NCBI GenBank assembly: GCA_030149365.1
Contig: JASBRP010000002.1
Span: forward strand, 62,001 to 126,000
DNA length: 64,000 nucleotides
Direction of reading: 5' to 3'
From: Solimonas sp.
Lineage (GTDB): Bacteria > Pseudomonadota > Gammaproteobacteria > Nevskiales > Nevskiaceae
The stretch's first letter is position 1. Each line of letters starts with the position of its first letter. The translations under genes were made by a program, and so were the position numbers. Shown piece by piece: positions 27,401 through 36,901 of this stretch. The notes below the pieces were generated by a model. It did no database searches. It worked only from the letters and a program-made list of their open reading frames with translations, and had not been told where the DNA came from.

Positions 27401-28987
27401 ATGAGCGCAGTGAAAGGTGTGGAAATCCTCGGCCAGATGACTCCGGCCGCCAAGAAAATCCTCACGCCGGAAGCGCTCAAGTTCGTAGCCAAACTGGTCC
27501 GCAAGCACGCCGCCCGCCGTGACGTGCTGATGGCCTACCGCGACGTGCGCCAGGCGGCCATCGACGCCGGCAAGCTGAAGCTCGGCTTCCTGAAGGAAAC
27601 CAAGAAGATCCGCGACGGCAAGTGGAAGATCGCCGGCATTCCGGCCGATCTGCAGGACCGGCGCGTCGAGATCACCGGTCCGGTCGACCGCAAGATGATC
27701 ATCAATGCCCTGAACTCGGGCGCCAAGTGCTTCATGGCGGACTTCGAGGACTCGGCCAGCCCGACCTGGGAACTGATGATCGACGGCCAGGTGAACCTGT
27801 TCGATGCCGTTCGCCGCAAGATCTCGTTCACCTCGCCGGAAGGCAAGGAATACAAGCTCAACAAGGACATCGCCACGCTAATCGTGCGTCCGCGCGGCTG
27901 GCACCTGCTGGAGAAGCACATCCTGATCGACGGCGAGCCGGCTCCGGGCGGCATCGTCGACTTCGCGCTGTACTTCTTCCACAACGCCAAGGAGCTGCAG
28001 AAGCGCGGCACCGGTCCGTACTTCTACCTGCCGAAGATGCAGTCGCATCTGGAAGCGCGCCTGTGGAACAGCATCTTCAAGGATGCCCAGGCCGAGCTGA
28101 AGATTCCGCTCAAGACCATCAAGGCCACCGTCCTGATCGAGACGATCTGGGCCGCGTTCGAGATGGAAGAGATCCTGTATGAACTGAAGGACCACATCGT
28201 CGCCCTGAACTGCGGCCGTTGGGACTACATCTTCAGCTTCATCAAGACCTACCGCGCCCATGCCGACCGCATCATCCCGGATCGCCTGAGCGTGGGCATG
28301 GACCGTCACTTCCTGGACAGCTACTCCAAGCTGCTGTGCCAGACCACGCACAAGCGTGGCGCCCAGGCCATGGGCGGCATGGCCGCTTTCATCCCGACCA
28401 AGGATGCGGCCAAGAACGAAGAGATCTTCGCCAAGGTCCGCGCCGACAAGCTGCGTGAAGTGAACAACGGCCATGACGGCACCTGGGTGGCGCACCCGGG
28501 CCTGGTGCAGATCGCGATGGACGTGTTCAACGAGCACATGCCGCAGCCGAACCAGATCGACAAGAAGTTCGCCGAGCGCAAGATCAAGGCCGACGACCTG
28601 CTAAAGCTGCCGGAAGGCCAGATCACCGAAGGCGGCCTGCGCAACAACATCAACGTCGGCATCCAGTACACCGAGGCCTGGATCAAGGGCAACGGCTGCG
28701 TGCCCCTGCACAACCTGATGGAAGATGCCGCCACCGCGGAAATCTCCCGCGTGCAGGTCTGGCAGTGGCTGAAGTACAACGCCAAGATGGCCGATGGCCG
28801 CAACGTCAGCCGCGAGCTGGTGCTCGGCATGATCGACGAGGAACTGGCCGGTATCCGCAAGTCGCTGGGCGACGAGCGCTACTACAAGGGCCGTTTCGCC
28901 GAAGCCGCCGGCATGTTCGCCCGCATGAGCACCAACAGCCAGTGCGGCGACTTCCTGACGCTGCCGGCCTACGAGTACCTGAACTGA
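27401..28987 (+). CDS. aceB: Malate synthase A
   Basis: A 528-residue enzyme joining glyoxylate and acetyl-CoA to malate, the second step of the glyoxylate shunt. Recognised by GPVDRKMIINALNSGAKCFMADFEDSASPTW, PRGWHLLEKHI (catalytic Arg region), VLIETIWAAFEMEEILYEL and the C-terminal NGCVPLHNLMEDAATAEISRVQVWQW. The length matches the A isoform (about 530) rather than the 720-residue G isoform. The ATG at 27401 follows a GAGG ribosome site. The companion aceA begins 66 bases after the stop, so both are on one transcript. Cytoplasmic. Confidence 0.96.
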   Translation: MSAVKGVEILGQMTPAAKKILTPEALKFVAKLVRKHAARRDVLMAYRDVRQAAIDAGKLKLGFLKETKKIRDGKWKIAGIPADLQDRRVEITGPVDRKMIINALNSGAKCFMADFEDSASPTWELMIDGQVNLFDAVRRKISFTSPEGKEYKLNKDIATLIVRPRGWHLLEKHILIDGEPAPGGIVDFALYFFHNAKELQKRGTGPYFYLPKMQSHLEARLWNSIFKDAQAELKIPLKTIKATVLIETIWAAFEMEEILYELKDHIVALNCGRWDYIFSFIKTYRAHADRIIPDRLSVGMDRHFLDSYSKLLCQTTHKRGAQAMGGMAAFIPTKDAAKNEEIFAKVRADKLREVNNGHDGTWVAHPGLVQIAMDVFNEHMPQPNQIDKKFAERKIKADDLLKLPEGQITEGGLRNNINVGIQYTEAWIKGNGCVPLHNLMEDAATAEISRVQVWQWLKYNAKMADGRNVSRELVLGMIDEELAGIRKSLGDERYYKGRFAEAAGMFARMSTNSQCGDFLTLPAYEYLN

Positions 28988-29053
28988 GGCGGCCACAGGC
29001 TACCCCATCGATTCTTTCTTCATCATTGGTTTTTCACCGAGAGGACAGTTGCA

Positions 29054-30364
29054 ATGACGACGCGTGACGAGCAGATCAAGGCCCTTGAGCAGGACTGGGC
29101 GACCAACCCCCGCTGGAAGCTGGTGAAGCGTGGTTACTCCGCCGCCGACGTCGTCCGCCTGCGCGGCAGCGTTGCCATCGACCACACCCTGGCCCGTCGC
29201 GGCGCCGAGAAGCTGTGGAAGCTGATCAACGGCGAAGCCAAGAAGGGCTACGTCAATGCCTTCGGCGCGATCACCGCCGGCCAGGCGATGCAGCAGGCCA
29301 AGGCCGGCCTGGAAGCCGTGTACCTGTCCGGCTGGCAGGTTGCTGCCGACGGCAACACCTCCGAAACCATGTACCCGGACCAGTCGCTGTACGCGTACGA
29401 CTCCGTGCCGACCATGGTTCGCCGCATCAACAACACCTTCACCCGCGCCGACGAGATCCAGTGGAGCCGCGGCATCGGCCCCGGCGACAAGGGCTTCATC
29501 GACTACTTCCTGCCGATCGTTGCTGACGCGGAAGCCGGTTTCGGCGGCGTGCTGAACGCCTTCGAGCTGATGAAGAACATGATCGTCTCCGGCGCCGCCG
29601 GCGTGCACTTCGAAGACCAGCTGGCCGCTGCCAAGAAGTGCGGCCACATGGGCGGCAAGGTGCTCGTCCCGACGCAGGAAGCCGTCGAGAAGCTGATCGC
29701 TGCCCGCTTCGCCGCCGACGTGCTGGGCGTGCCGACCATCGTGCTGGCCCGTACGGACGCCGAGGCTGCCAACCTGATCACCTCCGACTACCACCCGAAC
29801 GACAAGCCGTTCCTCACCGGCGAGCGCACGCAGGAAGGCTTCTTCCGCGTGAAGAACGGCCTGGAGCAGGCCATCAGCCGTGGCGTCGCCTACGCGCCGT
29901 ACGCGGACCTGGTCTGGTGCGAGACCGGCGTGCCGGATATCGGCTTCGCCCGCGAGTTCGCGCAGGCCGTGCACAAGGAGTGCCCGGGCAAGCTGCTGAG
30001 CTACAACTGCTCGCCGTCGTTCAACTGGAAGAAGAACCTGAACGACAGCCAGATCGCCAAGTTCCAGCAGGACCTGTCGGACCTGGGCTACAAGTACCAG
30101 TTCATCACGCTGGCCGGCATCCACATCAACTGGTACAACACGTTCCAGTTCGCCCAGGCCTACGCCAAGGGCGAGGGCATGAAGCACTACGTGAACATGG
30201 TGCAGGAGCCGGAATTCGCCGCTCGCGAGCAGGGCTACACCTTCGTGTCGCACCAGCAGGAAGTCGGCACCGGCTACTTCGACGACGTCACCACCGTGAT
30301 CCAGGGCGGCTCGTCCAGCGTCAAGGCTCTGACCGGTTCGACCGAAGAAGAGCAGTTCCATTAA
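29054..30364 (+). CDS. aceA: Isocitrate lyase
   Basis: A 436-residue enzyme splitting isocitrate into glyoxylate and succinate, the entry step of the glyoxylate shunt. The catalytic signature KKCGHM is present in [41 protein letters not shown] and VHFEDQLAA bind magnesium and substrate; [12 protein letters not shown] lies near the C-terminal active-site loop. The length is typical of the short E. coli-type enzyme (434). A GAGGAC ribosome site precedes the ATG. A strong terminator with GAAA loop follows 16 bases after the stop. No aceK kinase/phosphatase gene is in the window. Confidence 0.97.
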   Translation: MTTRDEQIKALEQDWATNPRWKLVKRGYSAADVVRLRGSVAIDHTLARRGAEKLWKLINGEAKKGYVNAFGAITAGQAMQQAKAGLEAVYLSGWQVAADGNTSETMYPDQSLYAYDSVPTMVRRINNTFTRADEIQWSRGIGPGDKGFIDYFLPIVADAEAGFGGVLNAFELMKNMIVSGAAGVHFEDQLAAAKKCGHMGGKVLVPTQEAVEKLIAARFAADVLGVPTIVLARTDAEAANLITSDYHPNDKPFLTGERTQEGFFRVKNGLEQAISRGVAYAPYADLVWCETGVPDIGFAREFAQAVHKECPGKLLSYNCSPSFNWKKNLNDSQIAKFQQDLSDLGYKYQFITLAGIHINWYNTFQFAQAYAKGEGMKHYVNMVQEPEFAAREQGYTFVSHQQEVGTGYFDDVTTVIQGGSSSVKALTGSTEEEQFH

Positions 30365-30380
30365 GTAGCGCGCTGTAAAC

Positions 30381-30408
30381 AGAAAGGGCCGCGAAAGCGG
30401 CCCTTTCT
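30381..30408 (+). terminator. Intrinsic terminator after aceA
   Basis: A perfect 12-base stem AGAAAGGGCCGC/GCGGCCCTTTCT around a GAAA tetraloop (30381-30392 and 30397-30408). The final T-rich stretch is short, but the stem is very stable. Confidence 0.85.
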
Positions 30409-30480
30409 CGTTGTGACGTCGGTACGAAGCCGATAGAACTCGTACATGGGATCGGGTTGAGGCGCTTCTTTTTTTGCCGT

Positions 30481-30546
30481 CCCTGTAGGAGCCAGCTTGC
30501 TGGCGACGCGCAGATAGATGTCGCCAGCAAGCTGGCTCCTACAGGG
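30481..30546. repeat. REP-like doublet (REPIN) with 26-base perfect arms
   Basis: The arms 30481-30506 and 30521-30546 are exact reverse complements, separated by 14 bases. Each arm begins near GTAGGAGCCAGCTTGCTGGC, and contains its own small palindrome CCAGCTTGCTGG. This matches the general form of REP sequences in Pseudomonas and relatives (GTAGGAGCGAGCTTGCTCGC), which are moved by RAYT transposases. No RAYT gene is in the window. It lies between aceA and the convergent phosphopantetheinyl transferase gene. Confidence 0.85.
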
Positions 30547-30648
30547 TGGCCGCGAACACGCTGGGTTGAATGGTAGCGGCGCACCTCGAACACGCCTCTT
30601 CGCGACATCACTCGGCGTGAACCTGCGCGTGGCATTGACGCGAAAGAC

Positions 30649-31344
30649 CTAGCGCGCCGTCTGCTCCATCCACCAGCCCTCTTCGACGAACGACAGGCCG
30701 TCGGCTTCGATGCCAGGTCCGCGCTGTAGCAGCTCCGCACTCAGCGCCATTCTCAGCCCCGCAGTTGCATCGAAGTAGCCCAGACCATTCACCGGCTCAC
30801 CCGCCGCCACATCGCGCACCCGCAGTCCCCGCATCAGCGAGAAATCGATGCCCAGGCCGCGCTGCTTGAGCCAGGCTTCCTTCTGCGTCCACATGCGGTA
30901 GAACGCCGCCAGTTGCTGCTCGGGCGGCAGTGTCGCCAGCAGGGCCTGTTCTTCTTCGCTGCAGGACTGGCGCGCCAGCGGCGCGACCTTGCGCGGTCGG
31001 GTAACGGTTTCCAGGTCGATGCCGACGGGCAGCGCGGAGACGACACAGGCGATCCAGTCGCCGCTATGCGAGAGCCCTACATGCAGGACCGGGTCAGGCC
31101 CGCGCACGAGGCGCGGCGGCGTATGTGCGATGGCGCCCAGTTCCCAGTCGGCGGGAGTGCCGCCGCGCTGTTCGATCAGCATCTGGCGCGCCAGCCAGCG
31201 TGCGGCGACGAACTGTTCGCGCCGCGCGGCGGCCTTGAACGTGCCGAGGCGCTCGCGCTCTTCGGTGCCGAGGAAGTCCAGCCCCGCGGCTTCTGCCACG
31301 GCCCAGGTGGGCGCGTAGCGGGCCAGCCGCAAGGCGAGGATCAT
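30649..31344 (-). CDS. 4'-phosphopantetheinyl transferase (Sfp/EntD-type)
   Basis: A 231-residue enzyme that moves the phosphopantetheine arm of coenzyme A to a serine of carrier proteins. The signatures are LHVGLSHSGDWIACVVS, PVGIDLE (Mg-binding Asp and Glu) and FYRMWTQKEAWLKQRGLG (the WxxKEAxxK motif). The length fits the Sfp type (about 224) rather than the 120-residue AcpS type. The natural carrier could be AcpP encoded at 49388, or a peptide/polyketide synthase elsewhere. It follows the ParA-like gene by 13 bases on the same strand. Confidence 0.9.
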   Translation of the reverse strand: MILALRLARYAPTWAVAEAAGLDFLGTEERERLGTFKAAARREQFVAARWLARQMLIEQRGGTPADWELGAIAHTPPRLVRGPDPVLHVGLSHSGDWIACVVSALPVGIDLETVTRPRKVAPLARQSCSEEEQALLATLPPEQQLAAFYRMWTQKEAWLKQRGLGIDFSLMRGLRVRDVAAGEPVNGLGYFDATAGLRMALSAELLQRGPGIEADGLSFVEEGWWMEQTAR

Positions 31345-31357
31345 CGCGGGCGCGGCC

Positions 31358-32128
31358 TCAGGCGGATTTGAGCGAGTCGAACAGCGCCAGGTATTCCTGG
31401 GTGATGCGATGGCCGCGGTCGAAATGGATCAGCGGCTTGTGCTGCTCGTGGGATTCCTTGACCTTGATCGAGGTGCCGATGGCGCAGTCCAGCACCGGTT
31501 TGCCCTCGGCCTTCAGTTCCTCGACCAGGCGCGTCGGCAGCCGGGAGCGTGACTGGAACTGGTTGACAATGATGCCTTCGATCTCCAGGTCTTCGTTATG
31601 GTCCGCTCGGATCTCCTGGATGTTGTCCAGCAGGGTATAGAGCGCCTGGCGCGCGAACTCGTCGCAGTCAAAGGGGATCAGCACGCGGTCGGCGGCGATC
31701 AGCGCGGAGCGGGAGTAGAAGTTCAGCGCCGGTGGCGTGTCGATGAAGACGGCGTCGTAGCCCTTGAGCTTCTTCAGCGCGTCGCGCAGCTTGTAGATCT
31801 TCTGCTTGGACTCGAGCTTGATCGCCAGTTCGTCCAGGCGCGGCGATGCGGCGATGACGTCGAGGTTGTCGAAGGCGGTGCCGCTGGCATAGCTGACGAA
31901 GGCCGGCGGCGTCAGCGAGAACGACAGCGAAGCCTCGAAGAAATCCGCGATGGTGCGGTCCGGCTGCAGGGGCGCGCTGCCGGTGAGGTATTGCGTGGCA
32001 TTGCCCTGGGTGTCGAGGTCGATCACCAGGGTGCGCAGGCCGCGGCTGGCGGCGATGGCGGCAAGGTTGCAGACGATCGTGGTCTTGCCTACGCCGCCTT
32101 TCTGGTTGAAGACAACACGCTTGATCAT
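31358..32128 (-). CDS. ParA/Soj-like ATPase, orphan
   Basis: A 256-residue deviant-Walker ATPase: MIKRVVFNQKGGVGKTTIVCNLA holds Walker A with the signature lysine, LVIDLDTQGNATQYL is A', and DAVFIDTPPALNFYSR is Walker B. It ends HRITQEYLALFDSL. ParA proteins position DNA or protein cargo in the cell. The chromosomal parA normally sits with parB and the oriC gidAB genes. Here there is no parB, so this is an orphan, likely placing another cargo. The ATG at 32128 gives the motif at the N-terminus; the open frame runs further up without family sequence. Confidence 0.85.
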   Translation of the reverse strand: MIKRVVFNQKGGVGKTTIVCNLAAIAASRGLRTLVIDLDTQGNATQYLTGSAPLQPDRTIADFFEASLSFSLTPPAFVSYASGTAFDNLDVIAASPRLDELAIKLESKQKIYKLRDALKKLKGYDAVFIDTPPALNFYSRSALIAADRVLIPFDCDEFARQALYTLLDNIQEIRADHNEDLEIEGIIVNQFQSRSRLPTRLVEELKAEGKPVLDCAIGTSIKVKESHEQHKPLIHFDRGHRITQEYLALFDSLKSA

Positions 32129-32353
32129 GGCTCGGGTCGGGCTCTGGGAGGGGAGTGTCGCGGCGTTCAGTTTAAGGGATCGCGAGGAGCAAAAGCCGCG
32201 CCACGGTGGCTTTTCGTGCACCGTCAGGAGGCAGGAATGGCCGCTTTTGCCGGCACCCTTCTTGCTGAACCAGTGCCGTCAAGGCCGGCGCACGATCGGG
32301 CTTGCAGCGGCGTGCGCCGGCTCCTCCACTTGATTCCAACAGGGGCCTGGGCA

Positions 32354-33877
<1,524 letters not shown>

Positions 33878-33905
33878 TACCGCGGATCATTCCTAAATCC
33901 TTACC

Positions 33906-33931
33906 GTCATGCCGGCTTTCGCCGGTATGAC
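33906..33931. repeat. Small GTCATGCCGGC palindrome
   Basis: GTCATGCCGGC (33906-33916) pairs with GCCGGTATGAC (33921-33931) across a short loop with one G-T wobble. GTCATnCCGGCGAAAGCCGG-type units are dispersed intergenic repeats in many proteobacteria. No function is known. Confidence 0.6.
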
Positions 33932-33952
33932 GAGAGAGGACTATAGGAGCAC

Positions 33953-33988
33953 AACGAAGAAGGGGCGCAAAAGCGCCCCTTCTTCGTT
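33953..33988. terminator. Bidirectional terminator between eat and acnA
   Basis: A perfect 16-base stem AACGAAGAAGGGGCGC/GCGCCCCTTCTTCGTT around an AAAA loop. It lies between the convergent ends of eat and acnA and can stop transcription from both sides. Confidence 0.9.
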
Positions 33989-34002
33989 CCGGCATCTGCA
34001 GC

Positions 34003-36672
34003 TCAGGCTTTTGCCATTTGCCGCAACATGTAGTTCAGGACACCGCCGTGCTCGTAGTACTCCCATTCCTTGGGCGTATTGATGCGCACGCGGGCCTTGA
34101 AGCTCACGGTCTTGCCATCGGCCTTCCGGGCGGTGACATCGACGCTGGTGGCACCATGCTTCAAGCCGTCGATATCGAAGACCTCGGTGCCGTCCAGGCC
34201 CAGCGCGGCGACGTTCTGGCCATCGACGAAGTTCAGCGGCAGCACACCCATGCCGACGAGGTTGGCGCGGTGGATGCGCTCGAAGGACTCGGAGATCACG
34301 GCCTTGACGCCCAGCAGGATGGTGCCCTTGGCGGCCCAGTCGCGCGAGGAGCCGGTGCCGTATTCCTTGCCGGCCAGCACGACCTGCGCCGTGCCGTCGG
34401 CGATGTGCTTCATGGCCACGTCGTAGATCGGCTCGACGGGACCAATGCTGCCGTCCTTGCCGATGTACTTGGACACGCCGCCTTCCACGCCCGGTGTCAT
34501 CTGGTTCTTGATGCGGGTGTTGGCGAAGGTGCCGCGCATCATGATCTCGTGGTTACCACGGCGCGAACCGAAGCTGTTGAAGTCGGCCTTCTTGACGCCA
34601 TGGGCTTCCAGGTACTTGCCTGCGGGGCCGTCCTTCTTGATGTCGCCGGCCGGCGAGATGTGGTCGGTGGTGATGGAGTCGCCCAGCACGGCCAGCGCGC
34701 GTGCACCCTTGATCGACGGGATGCCCGGCGGGGTCATGGTCATCCCGGTGAAGTACGGCGGATTCTGGACATAGGTGCTTTTCGAGTCCCAGGGATAGGT
34801 CTCGGATCTGGCGACCTTGATGCCCTGCCAGCGGGCATCGCCCTTGAGCACGTCGGCATAGCTGGACTTGAACAGCTCGCTGGTCACGGCCTGGGCGACG
34901 GTGGCCTGGATTTCGGCGTTGGAGGGCCAGATGTCCTTGAGGAAGACGTCCTTGCCGTCCTTGCTCTTGCCGAGCGGCTCGGTGGTGAGGTCGACGTCCG
35001 TGTTGCCGGCGATGGCATAGGCCACCACCAGCGGTGGCGAGGCCAGGTAGTTCATGCGCACGTCCTGGTGGACGCGGCCTTCGAAGTTGCGGTTGCCGGA
35101 GAGCACGGCCGACACGCTCAGGGTGTTGTCCTGGATCGCCTTGCCCAGCGGCTCGTTGAGCGGGCCGGAGTTGCCGATGCAGGTGGTACAGCCGTAGGCG
35201 GACACGTAGAAGCCCAGGTGCTCCAGGTCCTCGATGAGGCCGGCCTTCTCCAGGTACTTGGTCACGGCCAGCGAGCCGGGCGCCAGCGAGGTCTTGACCC
35301 AGGGCTTGGACGTGAGACCCAGCGCGCGGGCCTTGCGGGCCAGCAGGCCGGCACCGATCAGCACGTTGGGGTTGGAGGTGTTGGTGCAGGAGGTGATGGC
35401 GGCGATCATCACTGCGCCGTCCTGCAGTTCGAAGGTCTTGCCCTGATCGGTGACCGTGGCCGGGCCCTTGGAAGGGCGCTGCTTCTGCTCGGCCTCGAAG
35501 GCCTTGCGGTAGTTGGCCTTGACGTCGGACAGCAGCACGCGATCCTGCGGGCGCTTGGGGCCGGCCAGGCTGGGCTTGATGCTGCCCAGGTCCAGGTGCA
35601 GCACTTCGGTGTACTCGGCTTCGGGCGCCTCCGGTGTCCACCACATGCCCTGGGCCTGTGCGTAGGCCTTCACCACGGCAATGCGTTCCTCGCTGCGGCC
35701 GGTGAGGCGCAGGTAGCTCAGGGTTTCCTCGTCGATCGGGAAGATGCCGCAGGTGGCGCCGTACTCCGGCGCCATGTTGCCGATGGTGTTGCGGTCGGAG
35801 GCCGAGAGGTTGGCCAGGCCGGGGCCGAAGAATTCGACGAACTTCTCGACCACGCCGCGCTTGCGCAGCATCTCGGTGACGGTGAGCACGAGATCGGTGG
35901 CGGTGGAGCCTTCCGCCAGCTTGCCGGTGACGCGCACGCCGATGACGTCGGGGATCAGCATGGAGGACGGCTGGCCGAGCATGGCGGCCTCGGCTTCGAT
36001 GCCGCCGACGCCCCAGCCCAGCACGCCGATGCCGTTGACCATGGTGGTGTGGCTGTCGGTGCCGAAGCAGCTGTCGGGGTAGAGCAGGCCGGCGTCGTTC
36101 TCGAAGACCACGCGGGCCAGGTACTCGATGTTGACCTGGTGGACGATGCCGGTATCGGGCGGCACGGCCTTGAAGTTCTTCAGCGCCTCCTGGCCCCAGC
36201 GCAGGAAGGTGTAGCGTTCCTCGTTGCGCTGGAATTCGACCTTGGCGTTGAGGTCCAGGGCGTCGCGTGAGCCGTAGTGGTCGATCATGACGGAGTGGTC
36301 GATGACCAGCTCCACCGGGCACAGCGGGTTGACCTTGGCGGCGTCGCCGCCGAGCTTCTTGATCGCGTCGCGCATGGCGGCGAGATCCACCACGCAGGGC
36401 ACACCGGTGAAGTCCTGCAGGACCACGCGGGCCGGAGTGAAGTTAATGTCCTTGGCGGGCAGGTTCTTGAAGTCGGCACCGGCCAGGGCCTCGACGTCGG
36501 CCTTGGTGGTGTTCAGGCCGTCCTCGTGGCGCAGCAGGTTTTCCAGCAGCACCTTGATGGAGTAGGGCAGCCGGGCCAGGTTGAACCGCGGTTCCAGCGC
36601 CTTGAGGTTGTAGTACGAGTAGGTCCTGGAACCCACCTGCAGGCTGGCCTTGCTCTTGAAGCTGTCCGTCAT
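34003..36672 (-). CDS. acnA: Aconitate hydratase A
   Basis: An 889-residue aconitase of the AcnA/IRP1 type, interconverting citrate and isocitrate with a 4Fe-4S cluster. Cluster cysteines are in ITSCTNTSNPNVLIGAG and YGCTTCIGNSGPL. It starts MTDSFKSKASLQVGSRTYSYYNLKAL and has VLQDFTGVPCVVDLAAMRDA, NGIGVLGWGVGGIEAEAAMLGQ, and the C-terminal swivel domain with EYGTGSSRDWAAKG. The length is normal (891 in E. coli). The ATG at 36672 is chosen by homology; the frame extends upstream. It lies 229 bases downstream of acnB with a terminator between them, so it has its own promoter. Confidence 0.97.
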   Translation of the reverse strand: MTDSFKSKASLQVGSRTYSYYNLKALEPRFNLARLPYSIKVLLENLLRHEDGLNTTKADVEALAGADFKNLPAKDINFTPARVVLQDFTGVPCVVDLAAMRDAIKKLGGDAAKVNPLCPVELVIDHSVMIDHYGSRDALDLNAKVEFQRNEERYTFLRWGQEALKNFKAVPPDTGIVHQVNIEYLARVVFENDAGLLYPDSCFGTDSHTTMVNGIGVLGWGVGGIEAEAAMLGQPSSMLIPDVIGVRVTGKLAEGSTATDLVLTVTEMLRKRGVVEKFVEFFGPGLANLSASDRNTIGNMAPEYGATCGIFPIDEETLSYLRLTGRSEERIAVVKAYAQAQGMWWTPEAPEAEYTEVLHLDLGSIKPSLAGPKRPQDRVLLSDVKANYRKAFEAEQKQRPSKGPATVTDQGKTFELQDGAVMIAAITSCTNTSNPNVLIGAGLLARKARALGLTSKPWVKTSLAPGSLAVTKYLEKAGLIEDLEHLGFYVSAYGCTTCIGNSGPLNEPLGKAIQDNTLSVSAVLSGNRNFEGRVHQDVRMNYLASPPLVVAYAIAGNTDVDLTTEPLGKSKDGKDVFLKDIWPSNAEIQATVAQAVTSELFKSSYADVLKGDARWQGIKVARSETYPWDSKSTYVQNPPYFTGMTMTPPGIPSIKGARALAVLGDSITTDHISPAGDIKKDGPAGKYLEAHGVKKADFNSFGSRRGNHEIMMRGTFANTRIKNQMTPGVEGGVSKYIGKDGSIGPVEPIYDVAMKHIADGTAQVVLAGKEYGTGSSRDWAAKGTILLGVKAVISESFERIHRANLVGMGVLPLNFVDGQNVAALGLDGTEVFDIDGLKHGATSVDVTARKADGKTVSFKARVRINTPKEWEYYEHGGVLNYMLRQMAKA

Positions 36673-36845
36673 GGTTCGTGTCCCGGGTTGGCTGCCCGCC
36701 AATTCAAGGCAGCGGTGGCTGAGGGGGAGGCTGGTAGGACCTCGCCGGTCCTGGCCGGTTCCCGCCAGGGCAAGCTGCACGAGGGTAGCAAAAAGCCGGC
36801 CGTCCTACTGCCTACCCGCAGGCGGACAGGGTTGGGAGGCCGGCA

Positions 36846-36878
36846 ACAAAAAGGCCCGCCGGGGTGCCGGCGGGCCTT
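36846..36878 (-). terminator. Intrinsic terminator after acnB
   Basis: On the minus strand a 12-base stem (AAGGCCCGCCGG and CCGGCGGGCCTT on the plus strand, 36851-36862 and 36867-36878) is followed by TTTTTGTT. It starts 23 bases after the acnB stop and separates acnB from acnA. Confidence 0.9.
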
Positions 36879-36901
36879 GGTGACAACAGCAGTCCCGGCG
36901 T

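Noticed and set aside
34018-36270. Plus-strand 750-codon open frame opposite acnA, and a similar 805-codon frame at 37337-39754 opposite acnB
   Set aside because: Both are antisense shadows of aconitase genes caused by high GC and codon bias.
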